A stretch of 31,070 nucleotides of DNA from a virus, in the IMG/VR virus record IMGVR_UViG_3300013772_000037, positions 1 through 31,070 of that record; one strand, 5' to 3'. A program made the translations under genes and the position numbers. A model generated the notes under the pieces. That model searched no databases, was not told where the DNA came from, and saw only the letters and a program-made list of their open reading frames with translations. This document shows positions 13,712-22,134 of the stretch, one piece after another. Position 1 is the stretch's first letter, and every line of letters starts with the position of its first letter.

Positions 13712-14887
13712 TTGAAATTCCGCTATGTCCACAATGTAGAAAGCTCCGAACCGATCATGTTATTAAATAAACATATCGGTTTCATAACGGACGAAGGAGG
13801 GATGGGAATTGATGGTTCTGTTTTTCAGGAAGAATTGCTCGCCCTTGACCAAATGGGCAAAAAGCGAATACAGATATGGATCAACAGCGTAGGCGGAGTA
13901 GTTATGGATGGTTATAACATCTGCAACGCAATTTTAAAAAGCAAAACACGCGTTGATACATATTGCCTGGGAATGGCCGCCTCAATAAGCGGCGTTATTT
14001 TCCAAACAGGCCGAAAGAGAGTGATGGCAGATTACGGCATTCTGATGTACCATAACCCGTCCGCAGGAGATGTCAATCGAAGCCCGCAACTCGACTCGAT
14101 GAAAAGCTCCCTGAACAAAATCATCTCAGAGCGAAGCGGCATGGACGCCCTCGCTGTAAACAAGATGACGGACCGCGAAAGTTTTATCCAGGCAGACGAG
14201 GCGATGACCCTCGGCCTCTGCGACGAGATAGAAACCACGATCCAGATGAACACAAAAAACTTTCCGAAAGAAGCCCGCGCATATGCAGCGGAGGCCTCGA
14301 AGGTTCTAAATAAAATATTCCAACCCACAAAATCCCATATGAAAAAAGTTACCAATAAGCTCAGCCTTACTGAAGATGCAAACGAAGACAGTATCATCGA
14401 AGCAATGGCAACAGCAACAAACAAAGCCGTCGACACAGCGGTAACCAACATCACCACAGTGCTTAATAAAAAGAGCGCTGATGAATTGGCAAAGATGAAA
14501 GCCGACATGGATGACGTGGAAGCAAAACTTGCAACAGCAAAAACAGAATACGAAACCTGCAAAGCAGAACTGGATACAGCAAATGCCAGCATCGCAACAG
14601 CAACCGCCAGCGCGGCCAAAATCTTAGATGCAGCGAACGAAGCAGCAGCAAAAGAGCTGGTTGTTGGATACGTGAAACTTGGCAAGATCAAAAACGAAGC
14701 AGCCGTGATCGTTAGCTGGACAGCGAAAGCCAAAGCAGACATGGTAGGCGTAAAAGCAATGCTTGAATCAATCCCCACCAACAAAGCAGCTGTGAAATTC
14801 GAAGTTGCCAACACAACCGTTAAAGTTGAAGGTAACGCGGTAGCCGTTGCAATGGCGAAGATTGAAAACAAAATGAGCAAAAAATAA
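13712..14887 (+). CDS. ClpP-type prohead protease fused to scaffold
   Basis: A 391-residue protein. Residues 1-195 form a ClpP/S14-like serine protease: the GGVVMDGYNICNAI element, the nucleophile in CLGMAASISG (Ser91) and the catalytic His in LMYHNP (His114). Residues from about 205 are a helical, Ala/Lys/Glu-rich scaffold (KMKADMDDVEAKLATAK and ATATASAAKILDAANEAA). The start is TTG 13712, chosen because the protease fold begins there. An in-frame ATG at 14339 (residue 210) sits just where the scaffold begins and could yield scaffold alone. The protease cleaves scaffold during prohead maturation. It precedes the capsid gene as expected. Confidence 0.9.
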   Translation: MKFRYVHNVESSEPIMLLNKHIGFITDEGGMGIDGSVFQEELLALDQMGKKRIQIWINSVGGVVMDGYNICNAILKSKTRVDTYCLGMAASISGVIFQTGRKRVMADYGILMYHNPSAGDVNRSPQLDSMKSSLNKIISERSGMDALAVNKMTDRESFIQADEAMTLGLCDEIETTIQMNTKNFPKEARAYAAEASKVLNKIFQPTKSHMKKVTNKLSLTEDANEDSIIEAMATATNKAVDTAVTNITTVLNKKSADELAKMKADMDDVEAKLATAKTEYETCKAELDTANASIATATASAAKILDAANEAAAKELVVGYVKLGKIKNEAAVIVSWTAKAKADMVGVKAMLESIPTNKAAVKFEVANTTVKVEGNAVAVAMAKIENKMSKK

Positions 14888-14941
14888 TTTTACGACGGCC
14901 TCATGCCCGACCCTAACCTATAAAAACCCAACCCCAACCCT

Positions 14942-15982
14942 ATGCCAGAGGCCTTAATTATCTCCGACACAACCTACGCAGGCGAAGTAGCCGCAGCCTT
15001 TATAACCCGTCCCGTAATTGATATGGACACCGTACAGAAAGGGTGCATCCACGTTCAGGATGGCATCAAAAAGAAATACACGATACCACGTATCGAGGTT
15101 TCTAACTTCATCCAAAAACGCGCCGCCACCCCACTCAGCCAGGGAAACATAACAGTCGATGGCCAGGTATTGCTACCATTAGACCTGATGCTGTACATAG
15201 AATTTAACCCAAGGGATTACGAACAGCACTGGTATGCTGTGCAATTAGATCCAAAACTTTTGGATCGCGACTTACCTCCGACAGCTGAGGAATTTACTAT
15301 GCTTCAAACAATGAGGCGACTCAATGAATTTTTTGAGAATGCGACCTGGAGAAGCCGTTTAGTTTTTGATCCTTCCAACCCTTCAACCGTAACACCTGCT
15401 TCAAAAGGACAGGCAACAACGGACAGCGTCTATCTTTATTTCGATGGCCTTCTAACAAAACTCCTGAATGCAGCCGCAAACTCGAGCAATGGTAAAGTTA
15501 CCGTTCAGGTTGGTAGCCCATTGATACTGGTAGCAGGACCCGGTGATGGCTCACATGAAAACATCAGCGCAGCATTTGCCCGCGTTTATGCCTTGGTTCC
15601 ACAGGCCTTACTTTTCAAATATGGTAACAAGGGGTTGAAATTCCATGTTTCTTATTTGACACAACAAATCTACGAGCAGGATTTATTGCTGGGAACTTAC
15701 AAAAACCAGGATACCACAGAAAAAGGTATCAACAGGTACAAAGGATACGATGTAGTACCTCTGGCAGGCATGACCGACAACACGATTGTTGCATGTATTT
15801 CTGCACCTGGCATGGAATCAAATCTGTGGATAGGTTGCAACTCAGATCAGGATGAAACAGGCTTACAACTTGCAAGGAAGCAGGCAAACTCAGAGTTGTT
15901 TTTCATCAAAGGACTTTTCAAAATGGACACACAAATCGGGTTCCCTGATTTCTGCGTGCTCTACACAAACATAACCGCTTAA
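14942..15982 (+). CDS. major capsid protein
   Basis: A 346-residue HK97-fold capsid candidate, placed right after the protease-scaffold gene. It has an early helix-strand section (GEVAAAFITRPVIDMDTVQK), a mid-region FDGLLTKLLNAAANSSNGKV and a C-terminal block with NRYKGYDVVPLAGMTDNTIV then GLQLARKQANSELFFIKGLF typical of the axial domain and its final strands. It assembles the icosahedral shell. Length fits coat proteins cleaved little or not at all. Position is the main support; no crosslinking motif is claimed. Confidence 0.8.
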   Translation: MPEALIISDTTYAGEVAAAFITRPVIDMDTVQKGCIHVQDGIKKKYTIPRIEVSNFIQKRAATPLSQGNITVDGQVLLPLDLMLYIEFNPRDYEQHWYAVQLDPKLLDRDLPPTAEEFTMLQTMRRLNEFFENATWRSRLVFDPSNPSTVTPASKGQATTDSVYLYFDGLLTKLLNAAANSSNGKVTVQVGSPLILVAGPGDGSHENISAAFARVYALVPQALLFKYGNKGLKFHVSYLTQQIYEQDLLLGTYKNQDTTEKGINRYKGYDVVPLAGMTDNTIVACISAPGMESNLWIGCNSDQDETGLQLARKQANSELFFIKGLFKMDTQIGFPDFCVLYTNITA

Positions 15983-15991
15983 ATTAACCAA

Positions 15992-16006
15992 GGGTTTAAT
16001 AAACCC
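15992..16006 (+). terminator. small hairpin after the capsid gene
   Basis: GGGTTT (15992-15997) and AAACCC (16001-16006) pair around a 3-base loop in the 40-base gap after the capsid gene. No T run follows. It may stabilise the capsid mRNA or lower read-through into the next gene. Weak. Confidence 0.3.
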
Positions 16007-16022
16007 CCACCAATAAAATACT

Positions 16023-16388
16023 ATGCCAACAGCAAGAATCACCCCCGGAACAAATCAGGACGTAACCAGCGCCGTTCTAAACAACGACTATCAGGCACCC
16101 GTATACGCCGCAACGATTTCGCCCGTAATATTTGCCGCACGGACGGTTATAGGCCCGATAGCCTTAACAGGAGCTTTGACAATTAACCCATCTATCGCGC
16201 AAAGTTTTATTGGCGATGAGTTAGCCCTGATATTCACAAACGGAACCGCTGGAGCTCTTGTGGTGACACTCGGAGCGAACGTATCCTCTATCGGCACACT
16301 TTCAGTAGCAGCCGGTAAAAAAGGAACCATATACGCTGTTTTCGATGGCGCAACATGGGTAGAATCAGGCCGCGCAGCAACCGTATAA
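16023..16388 (+). CDS. capsid decoration-like protein
   Basis: A 121-residue beta-rich protein. The middle (GALTINPSIAQSFIGDELAL, IFTNGTAGALVVTLGANV) and end (GKKGTIYAVFDGATWVES) resemble small trimeric decoration domains or fibre-tip folds common in Bacteroidota phages. It lies directly after the major capsid gene, the usual place for a decoration (head-stabilising) protein. Inference from fold style and position. Confidence 0.55.
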   Translation: MPTARITPGTNQDVTSAVLNNDYQAPVYAATISPVIFAARTVIGPIALTGALTINPSIAQSFIGDELALIFTNGTAGALVVTLGANVSSIGTLSVAAGKKGTIYAVFDGATWVESGRAATV

Positions 16389-16421
16389 CTCACCGGGGGC
16401 AACCCCTTAATATTTTGACAC

Positions 16422-16742
16422 ATGGGAAAAAAACACGTAGTAACACCAGAGGAACTCACTGAAAATCCAGAGCTGGCATCCAGCGGGGTCCTGGCAGGCG
16501 ACGAAATCGAAATCACCGATGACACTAACCCGAATGCAGGGGATGCGCCAATAGAACCAGCGCCGGCAGTTAAAGGACCGGTTACGATGACCAACGAAGA
16601 AAGGGCCGCGGTAATTTTTGAAGCGATGCCGCACATTCACACTATATGGTTTGATGAGCAAGGCGCTTGGAGATTTTACGAAACACCCGGAAGCACGCCG
16701 ATAGAAAAACCAGCAACATCAATCAACACAAACGACCTCTAA
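16422..16742 (+). CDS. hypothetical acidic protein between capsid and sheath genes
   Basis: A 106-residue acidic protein. The first half is disordered and rich in E, D, P and A (DEIEITDDTNPNAGDAPIEP). The second half has one short folded element (AAVIFEAMPHIHTIWFDEQG, AWRFYETPGS). Family not recognised. It may be a head-tail or capsid accessory protein by location. Confidence 0.55.
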   Translation: MGKKHVVTPEELTENPELASSGVLAGDEIEITDDTNPNAGDAPIEPAPAVKGPVTMTNEERAAVIFEAMPHIHTIWFDEQGAWRFYETPGSTPIEKPATSINTNDL

Positions 16743-16754
16743 AAAAAATAAAGG

Positions 16755-18281
16755 ATGGCATTAAATAACGTAAATTTTGTCTTAGGACAAGGCGGCCTCG
16801 GTCGACCATTGCCAGGATCGGATTACATCTCCGGTTTACTTCTTTATTCCGCTGCGCTCCCTTCGGGATTTTCGGCCAGCAATAGAATTCTAAAATTTTT
16901 CAGTGTTCAGGACGCCGTAAATGCCGGGATAAAATCCGACTTTTCAGACGAAACGAAAGCTACCGGTTCATGGACATCCACGGTCATCGGTACTAACGGA
17001 GATACAGTAACCTTAAACGTAACTGAACTTAACGCGGTAGTTGTTCCACTTGGCACTTACAAAAAGACAGCCACCGAAACCACAACAACGTTAGTAGCAG
17101 CTGCAGTAGCAGCAGCCATCAATGCAGGCACGAATACCCACGGATACACAGCACTCGCCGCCGCTGCCGTTGTTACGATCACAGCACGCAAAGGCCTCGG
17201 TATATTTTTAAACACAGGATCACCGATCACAGCGGTCTACTCTGCAGGAGCAACACTGCTCGGCACAATAGTACAATTCACCGGAGGCATAGCATCACTG
17301 CAGGCAGTATGGAATTACCACATCACTGAGTACTTCCGCCTGCGTCCGCAAGGCCAATTATTTGTGGGTATCTTTCCAATTGCTACCTATACATTCACTG
17401 AGATCACCACGATGCAAAACTTTGCACTCGGAACGATCCGCCAGATTGGAGTTTTCAAAGATCCGGCCTCAGTATTTGCCAGCGGCGACATCACTCTCAT
17501 ACACGGCGTATGCGCCTCACTGGTAGCAGCACACAAAGAAATAATTGCACTTTACGCGGCCGATATCTCAGCAACTCCGGACGTTTCAACAATGACCGAC
17601 CTGTCAACATTAACAGCGAATTATTGCTCTGCAGTAATAAGCCAGGACGGAGCAGGCCTGGGAAGCAAGTTGTTTGCAGCATACGGCAAATCGATCACAA
17701 CCCTGGGAGCACTCCTCGGAGCCATAGCCACAGCGAAGGTTTCACAATCCATTGCCTGGGTAGCGAACTTTAATATCAGCAACGGAACAGAGTGTGACAC
17801 AATTGCATTTGCAAACGGCGTTCTATTTTCCAACGTTTCTGTTACCGATTCGCTGCTGACCACAATGCAGAACATGCGGTATATTTTCCTTAGAAAATTC
17901 ACCAGCCCTGCAGGATCCTACTTTAACGAAAACTCGACGTCGATAGCAACGACCAGCGATTATGCATACATAGCTGATAACAGGACCATCCAGAAAGCAA
18001 CCCGCGGGATTTACGGCAACGTAGTACTTGCGCTGAACTCACCGATCACCCTCAACAGCGACGGTACACTGGCAAACGAATCTATCGCCTACCTGCAGGG
18101 ACTGGCAGAAAACCCCCTGATCCAAATGAAACGGGACGGCGAGCTGAGCGGAGCAACCGTAACTATCAGCGCCACACAAAACATCCTTTCTACAGGGATC
18201 CTAACGATCAACGTGAGCCTTTTACAAATCGCAACTGGACGTAATATAGTTGTGAACATAGGATACAGAATAGCTCTTTAA
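16755..18281 (+). CDS. tail sheath protein (DUF2586-like)
   Basis: A 508-residue contractile sheath candidate. It has a beta-rich N-terminus (NFVLGQGGLGRPLPGSDYIS), an inserted Ala/Thr-rich domain (about residues 85-180), the central sheath fold (EYFRLRPQGQLFVGIFPIAT) and the C-terminal part with TRGIYGNVVLALNSPITLNS, LANESIAYLQGLAENPLIQM and a final strand INVSLLQIATGRNIVVNIGY. This matches DUF2586-type sheaths. The protein contracts to drive the tube. The presence of sheath, tube, gp25-like wedge and J-like proteins defines a myovirus-type particle. Length is normal. Confidence 0.85.
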   Translation: MALNNVNFVLGQGGLGRPLPGSDYISGLLLYSAALPSGFSASNRILKFFSVQDAVNAGIKSDFSDETKATGSWTSTVIGTNGDTVTLNVTELNAVVVPLGTYKKTATETTTTLVAAAVAAAINAGTNTHGYTALAAAAVVTITARKGLGIFLNTGSPITAVYSAGATLLGTIVQFTGGIASLQAVWNYHITEYFRLRPQGQLFVGIFPIATYTFTEITTMQNFALGTIRQIGVFKDPASVFASGDITLIHGVCASLVAAHKEIIALYAADISATPDVSTMTDLSTLTANYCSAVISQDGAGLGSKLFAAYGKSITTLGALLGAIATAKVSQSIAWVANFNISNGTECDTIAFANGVLFSNVSVTDSLLTTMQNMRYIFLRKFTSPAGSYFNENSTSIATTSDYAYIADNRTIQKATRGIYGNVVLALNSPITLNSDGTLANESIAYLQGLAENPLIQMKRDGELSGATVTISATQNILSTGILTINVSLLQIATGRNIVVNIGYRIAL

Positions 18282-18306
18282 TGCAGCATTTTTTGTATCT
18301 TATAGC

Positions 18307-18999
18307 ATGAACAGTGGAGTATATAAAATAAGTTCTTTGATTGACAATAGGGTGTATGTAGGGAGCGCAAAAGACTTCAATAAAAGAAGCCGCTCACATT
18401 TTCTAAGGTTAAAGAAAAACGAACATCACAGTATTAAGTTGCAAAATTTTTACAACAAATACGGACGGGATGCATTGCTTTTCGAGATCATAGAAAATTG
18501 CGAAATCGAAAAACTGATTGAAAGAGAGCAACACTACATTGACACTTTAAACCCGTTTTTTAATATCCTAAGAATCGCATACAGCTCACTTGGTAGGATA
18601 TCTCCTATGAAGGGGAAAAGGCACTCTGAAGAAACAAAAAAGTTAATCGGTGAGGCCAATGCAAAAAGGATGTGGAGCGAAGAAAGTAAAACAAAAAGCT
18701 CTGAATCGAAAAAGGGCAAAAAAATGCCACCAGACTTTGCTGCTAAAATAGCCCTTGTAAATAAGGGAAGAAAAAGAAGTTCGGAGACAAAACGTAAAAT
18801 GAGCCTCGCAGGTAAAGGCCGGATAATACCAGAAAAGACAAGGCTGGCAATCGCAGAAGCAAACAGAAATAGAGTATTTACAGATGAAGCGAGGAAAAGA
18901 ATGTCAATAGCATTAACTGGGAGATTCTGCTCAGAGGAGTCAAGAAAAAAAAGAAGCGATACAATGAAACAAACCTTACTTAAAAAGAAACTTAAATAA
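18307..18999 (+). CDS. GIY-YIG homing endonuclease with NUMOD3 repeats
   Basis: A 230-residue free-standing nuclease. Residues 1-80 contain the GIY-YIG core: GVYKI at 4-8, YVGSAKDFNKRSRSHF with R27 and H31, NKYGRDALLFEI, and the acidic metal site in LIEREQHYID (Glu74). Residues 100-225 are five or more NUMOD3-like DNA-binding repeats with the S/T-E-E-T/S-(R)KK pattern (GKRHSEETKKLIGEANAK, RKRSSETKRKMSLAGKG, RFCSEESRKKRSD). It cuts DNA to copy itself into alleles lacking it. It is rich in A and G and lies between sheath and tube genes, which are normally neighbours, showing an insertion. Confidence 0.9.
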   Translation: MNSGVYKISSLIDNRVYVGSAKDFNKRSRSHFLRLKKNEHHSIKLQNFYNKYGRDALLFEIIENCEIEKLIEREQHYIDTLNPFFNILRIAYSSLGRISPMKGKRHSEETKKLIGEANAKRMWSEESKTKSSESKKGKKMPPDFAAKIALVNKGRKRSSETKRKMSLAGKGRIIPEKTRLAIAEANRNRVFTDEARKRMSIALTGRFCSEESRKKRSDTMKQTLLKKKLK

Positions 19000-19000
19000 T

Positions 19001-19426
19001 ATGCCAACAACTTTGGTCAATGGCATCAACTATAGTTGGTCCAATATTAAATTCAATTTCTTTGGCGTACCACTGATCGGCATCACTGATATCGATTACG
19101 GGCGCAAAATGAAAAAGGATAACAACTACGGATGGGGACAGGATCCAATCAGCCGCGGATACGGCAACATTGAAAACGAAGGATCGATATCGATCTATTG
19201 GGACGAATGGCGCAAGATCATTGCTGCGGCACCCACCAACGACCCGCTTTTTATTTTACCCTTCGACATACAGGTTTTATTCGGTAGCAGCTCCCTGAAC
19301 TTTAAGCAGGACACACTGAGGGCTTGCGAATTTGACGATGACCCATTCACAGCAAAGCAGGGAGAATCAAAATTTATTTTAAGACTTAAATTAACAATCG
19401 GACGCATAGAGCACACACAACCATAA
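19001..19426 (+). CDS. tail tube protein
   Basis: A 141-residue tube candidate. It lies after the sheath and before the tail assembly chaperone, as in contractile-tailed phages. The sequence has strands NYSWSNIKFNFFGVPLIGIT and a loop with NYGWGQDPISRGYGNIENEG, followed by SISIYWDEWRKIIAAAP and a last strand block (SKFILRLKLTIGRIEHT). This is the layout of XkdM-like tube subunits. It forms the inner tube through which DNA is passed. Confidence 0.8.
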   Translation: MPTTLVNGINYSWSNIKFNFFGVPLIGITDIDYGRKMKKDNNYGWGQDPISRGYGNIENEGSISIYWDEWRKIIAAAPTNDPLFILPFDIQVLFGSSSLNFKQDTLRACEFDDDPFTAKQGESKFILRLKLTIGRIEHTQP

Positions 19427-19456
19427 CGGTAACTGACACACGACAAAAAAAACACA

Positions 19457-19792
19457 ATGACACAAGAAGAAGCAGTAAAAAAAGCCGAGGACTTATCGGT
19501 TTCCATGAGCAAAAAAGTTCATGCAATTTTTTTTAAAGAAAATAAAGACGGCGAGGAAATCGTGGGATTTATAAAAGAACCCTCACGTTCTTTAAAACTG
19601 GCGGTTCTTGACAAGGCGGTACAAGGCATGACCAGCGCAGCGGCGCAAATGCTCGACAGTGTACTTATCAAAGAAGAGTCAGATCCCCGCATTTATTCCG
19701 AACGATCTGAAGATGATGAGATTTATTTAGGAGCCGTAATGGCTGCATTGGATCTTATAAAAGTTGGACAGAATACGCTTAAAAAAAAATAG
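19457..19792 (+). CDS. tail assembly chaperone, short form (G-like)
   Basis: A 111-residue protein between tube and tape measure, the fixed place of the tail assembly chaperone. The product has an acidic helix start (TQEEAVKKAEDLSVSMSKKV), a strand pair (HAIFFKENKDGEEIVGFIKE), then helical segments (LDKAVQGMTSAAAQMLDSVL; LGAVMAALDLIKVGQNTL). It ends LKKK-stop directly on a run of nine A bases, where a fraction of ribosomes is expected to slip -1 into the following frame. The chaperone coats the tape measure during tail assembly and is absent from the mature virion. Confidence 0.8.
   Translation: MTQEEAVKKAEDLSVSMSKKVHAIFFKENKDGEEIVGFIKEPSRSLKLAVLDKAVQGMTSAAAQMLDSVLIKEESDPRIYSERSEDDEIYLGAVMAALDLIKVGQNTLKKK
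19781..19789 (+). other. -1 ribosomal frameshift site
   Basis: Nine consecutive A bases are read as AAA AAA AAA, followed at once by the zero-frame stop TAG (19790-19792). The heptamer A AAA AAA (19783-19789) is a classic slippery sequence. Slipping back one base places the ribosome in a frame open for 56 codons to TAG at 19957-19959, just before the tape measure ATG. Confidence 0.8.
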
Positions 19793-19959
19793 AGCAATAC
19801 AGGATCGATGATGATAGTAGTGACGAGTCACGTATGGCAGCGATAATTCGTTGCCTTTTTAGTTTAGACCCCGACCTAATGACGGATGATGAATTTGCAA
19901 TAGCGTGGGGGCAAGCAAAATATTTCACAGCGCTTGCTTATCAAATAAAATGGAATTAG
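19789..19959 (+). CDS. tail assembly chaperone, frameshift extension (GT-like)
   Basis: Read in the -1 frame from the A9 run, this adds 56 residues to the 111-residue chaperone, giving a 167-residue fusion. The extension is protein-like: IEQYRIDDDSSDESR, then MAAIIRCLFSLDPDLMTDDE and FAIAWGQAKYFTALAYQIKW. The last part resembles the second domain of lambda GT-like proteins, which binds the tape measure. It has no start codon near its beginning, as expected for a frameshift product, and it fills the whole gap to the next gene. A separate internal ATG at 19834 is less likely to be used. Confidence 0.75.
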   Translation: MEQYRIDDDSSDESRMAAIIRCLFSLDPDLMTDDEFAIAWGQAKYFTALAYQIKWN

Positions 19960-19960
19960 T

Positions 19961-21514
19961 ATGCCAGAGGTAGTTTATTCCTTATCGTTAAAAGATATGC
20001 TCTCCGGGGGGCTGGAAAAGGCGCACAGCTCAGCCAACCGCCTCGAGGAAAAAATGGGCACCCTCCAAACCCGAATCACAAATGTTGCGGAGGCTTTCGG
20101 GATTTCATTTGCTATGTACCAGGGATTCCAGGCCATACACGAAGGGATAGAAGCCTTTGAGGCTTTGCACAAATCCGAAGCCCAGCTGCAGAACACTATG
20201 GAGAACATGGGTACCTACAGCAAAGAATCCTTTGATAGGATGATCACCGGCGCTCACGACTTCGCCCAGGGAATACAATTCTCCCAACAGGAGGTAATAA
20301 CCCTGCAGAGCCAGCTCGGCCTGGTAGGCAACATAGGCGAAGACGTGATGAAACGGATGGTCGCAGTTTCGGCAGACATGGCAACAAAATTCGGTATGGG
20401 ACTGAGCGAATCCGGAGATCTGCTATCCAAGGCCATCAACAACCCGGAAATGGCACGCCGACTCGCAATGCGGCTAAAAATTGACCCAGGAATTATCAGG
20501 CACGTTCAGGAGCTGTACAAACAAGGGCACGTAGCCGAGGCGCAAATGGAACTGCTCGCGGTAGCCGAGGGCAAAGTAGGCGGAGCGGCGAAGGCAGCCT
20601 TTGATGCCGACCCATTGGCACAATTCAATAAAATGATGTACAACCTCCGCGTTGAGGTTGGTGAGTTGGCAACCAAAGTGCTCCGGGCAGCGCTGCCGGC
20701 ACTCCACTGGATGGCAGCGAAGGCAAGAGAACTCGTCCACTGGATAAAAGAAAACAAAGAAGCTATATTACCATACATAACGACCCTCGGAACATACGTT
20801 GCAATAATCTCAGCCGTCACGGTAGTAACAAAAATATGGACTACGGCAATGAGCATTTTAAACTTTGTTTTAGCAGCCAACCCGATAGTGATTTTAATTG
20901 CAGCGGTTACAGGCTTGATTGTTTACCTGTATGATATAAATCACTCAACAGAGACATGGCAGGAATCCTTAAAAAAGCTATGGGAGATTGCCGCCAATGG
21001 CCTCAATTTACTGGTTACCGGATTTGAATCAGCCTTTGAAGACATAGTATACAACGCTAACCATTTTTGGATGGAAATGGAAGACGTCTGGAATAAAGGC
21101 GTCCATACATTAACCGGGATGACGGATCCACTGACAGAGCAACTAAAAAACCTGGAGGGCCACCACGACAAAGTGCAGAACGACTACATGAAGGCGATGC
21201 AAGCCTCCAGGGATATCATAAAAACAGACTGGTCACCGGCGCACGTTTTGATCCAGCCAGCCGACACCGTTGCACCCGGGGACATTTCAAAAAAAGGTAA
21301 GAAAACATTTGCAGGCGAAGGATCCATAAAGCCGGAAACCAAAGGCGCCAAGGGGAACAAAGTTGTTACCATCAACATCAAGATCGACAGCCTCGTAAAA
21401 GAACTGCAGGTAAAAACTACCAACCTAAAGGATAGCGCCGGCAAGATACAGGAAGCGGTCACACAGGCTTTGATGGGAGCTGTCAATAATAGTCAACTAA
21501 TTGCAGAACATTAA
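19961..21514 (+). CDS. tail tape measure protein
   Basis: A 517-residue, largely helical protein after the chaperone. Its N-terminal 230 residues are amphipathic and coiled-coil-like (KAHSSANRLEEKMGTLQTRI), and KMVGL-type tape measure pattern MATKFGMGLSESGDLLSKAI is present. Residues about 268-326 form a strongly hydrophobic block (TYVAIISAVTVVTKIWTTAM, FVLAANPIVILIAAVTGLIV), expected to insert into the host inner membrane on ejection. The C-terminus is basic and helical. It sets tail length; at 517 residues a rather short tail is predicted. The stop and the next ATG overlap (TAATG). Confidence 0.85.
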   Translation: MPEVVYSLSLKDMLSGGLEKAHSSANRLEEKMGTLQTRITNVAEAFGISFAMYQGFQAIHEGIEAFEALHKSEAQLQNTMENMGTYSKESFDRMITGAHDFAQGIQFSQQEVITLQSQLGLVGNIGEDVMKRMVAVSADMATKFGMGLSESGDLLSKAINNPEMARRLAMRLKIDPGIIRHVQELYKQGHVAEAQMELLAVAEGKVGGAAKAAFDADPLAQFNKMMYNLRVEVGELATKVLRAALPALHWMAAKARELVHWIKENKEAILPYITTLGTYVAIISAVTVVTKIWTTAMSILNFVLAANPIVILIAAVTGLIVYLYDINHSTETWQESLKKLWEIAANGLNLLVTGFESAFEDIVYNANHFWMEMEDVWNKGVHTLTGMTDPLTEQLKNLEGHHDKVQNDYMKAMQASRDIIKTDWSPAHVLIQPADTVAPGDISKKGKKTFAGEGSIKPETKGAKGNKVVTINIKIDSLVKELQVKTTNLKDSAGKIQEAVTQALMGAVNNSQLIAEH

Positions 21515-22131
21515 TGGAAAATCTTAGAATACCGACCGTAGGGCTCGTAGGAGCGACAGATGATGCCATCCGCCAAGGCGTTATAATATCGCACGACCTG
21601 CGCCTCCCTATACCACAACGGAATGATTTTATGGGAAAAGTAACAGTGGCAACCCCGGACGTTTCGCCGCTGACACTTTCACCACTCGGGACACCGGTAA
21701 TGCAGGATATCACATTCGGATCGGTGACTTATACCGATTTCACAACCGGCAAGCAAATAACAACCAAAGCCACAAATTTTATAAATATTTTGCTGAACGT
21801 CACCCAGGCGAAGAAAATAATATGCACCGAGATCCAGGGCCGCGATGGGACCGTGAAAGAATACATAGGCCTCGACGATTTTGAGATCACAATCAACGGC
21901 TTTATTGTGGGCACTAACGGACACAACCCGACCGACGAAGTCATTGCTCTGAAAAATATGCTGATCGCCCGGGTTACGATACCCGTGGTTTGCACCTACC
22001 TTAATAACCTGGGGATTTTTAACGTGGTTATAAAAGAATTCACCCTCGACCAGGACGCCGGCGGATATTGCCGCCAAAGTTTTACCATTAGTGCGCTCAG
22101 CGACGCCGACGTGGTGCTGCAAATTTTATAA
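21514..22131 (+). CDS. tail/baseplate protein, DUF6046-like
   Basis: A 205-residue protein between the tape measure and hub. It has a beta-rich middle (FGSVTYTDFTTGKQITTKAT), a GRDGTVKEYIGLDDFEITIN segment typical of a family seen in Bacteroidota prophages next to hub genes, and a final part IPVVCTYLNNLGIFNVVIKE and QSFTISALSDADVVLQI. The location suggests a tail tip or hub adaptor similar in role to the DNA-circulation or Mu gp43-type proteins. The DUF6046 name is recalled by pattern, not verified. Confidence 0.6.
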   Translation: MENLRIPTVGLVGATDDAIRQGVIISHDLRLPIPQRNDFMGKVTVATPDVSPLTLSPLGTPVMQDITFGSVTYTDFTTGKQITTKATNFINILLNVTQAKKIICTEIQGRDGTVKEYIGLDDFEITINGFIVGTNGHNPTDEVIALKNMLIARVTIPVVCTYLNNLGIFNVVIKEFTLDQDAGGYCRQSFTISALSDADVVLQIL

Positions 22132-22134
22132 GGC

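Noticed and set aside
14032-14880. 282-codon minus-strand frame opposite the protease-scaffold gene
   Set aside because: It is a mirror of the Ala/Lys-rich scaffold codons; the plus frame has clear protease motifs and the minus frame gives a low-complexity hydrophobic product.
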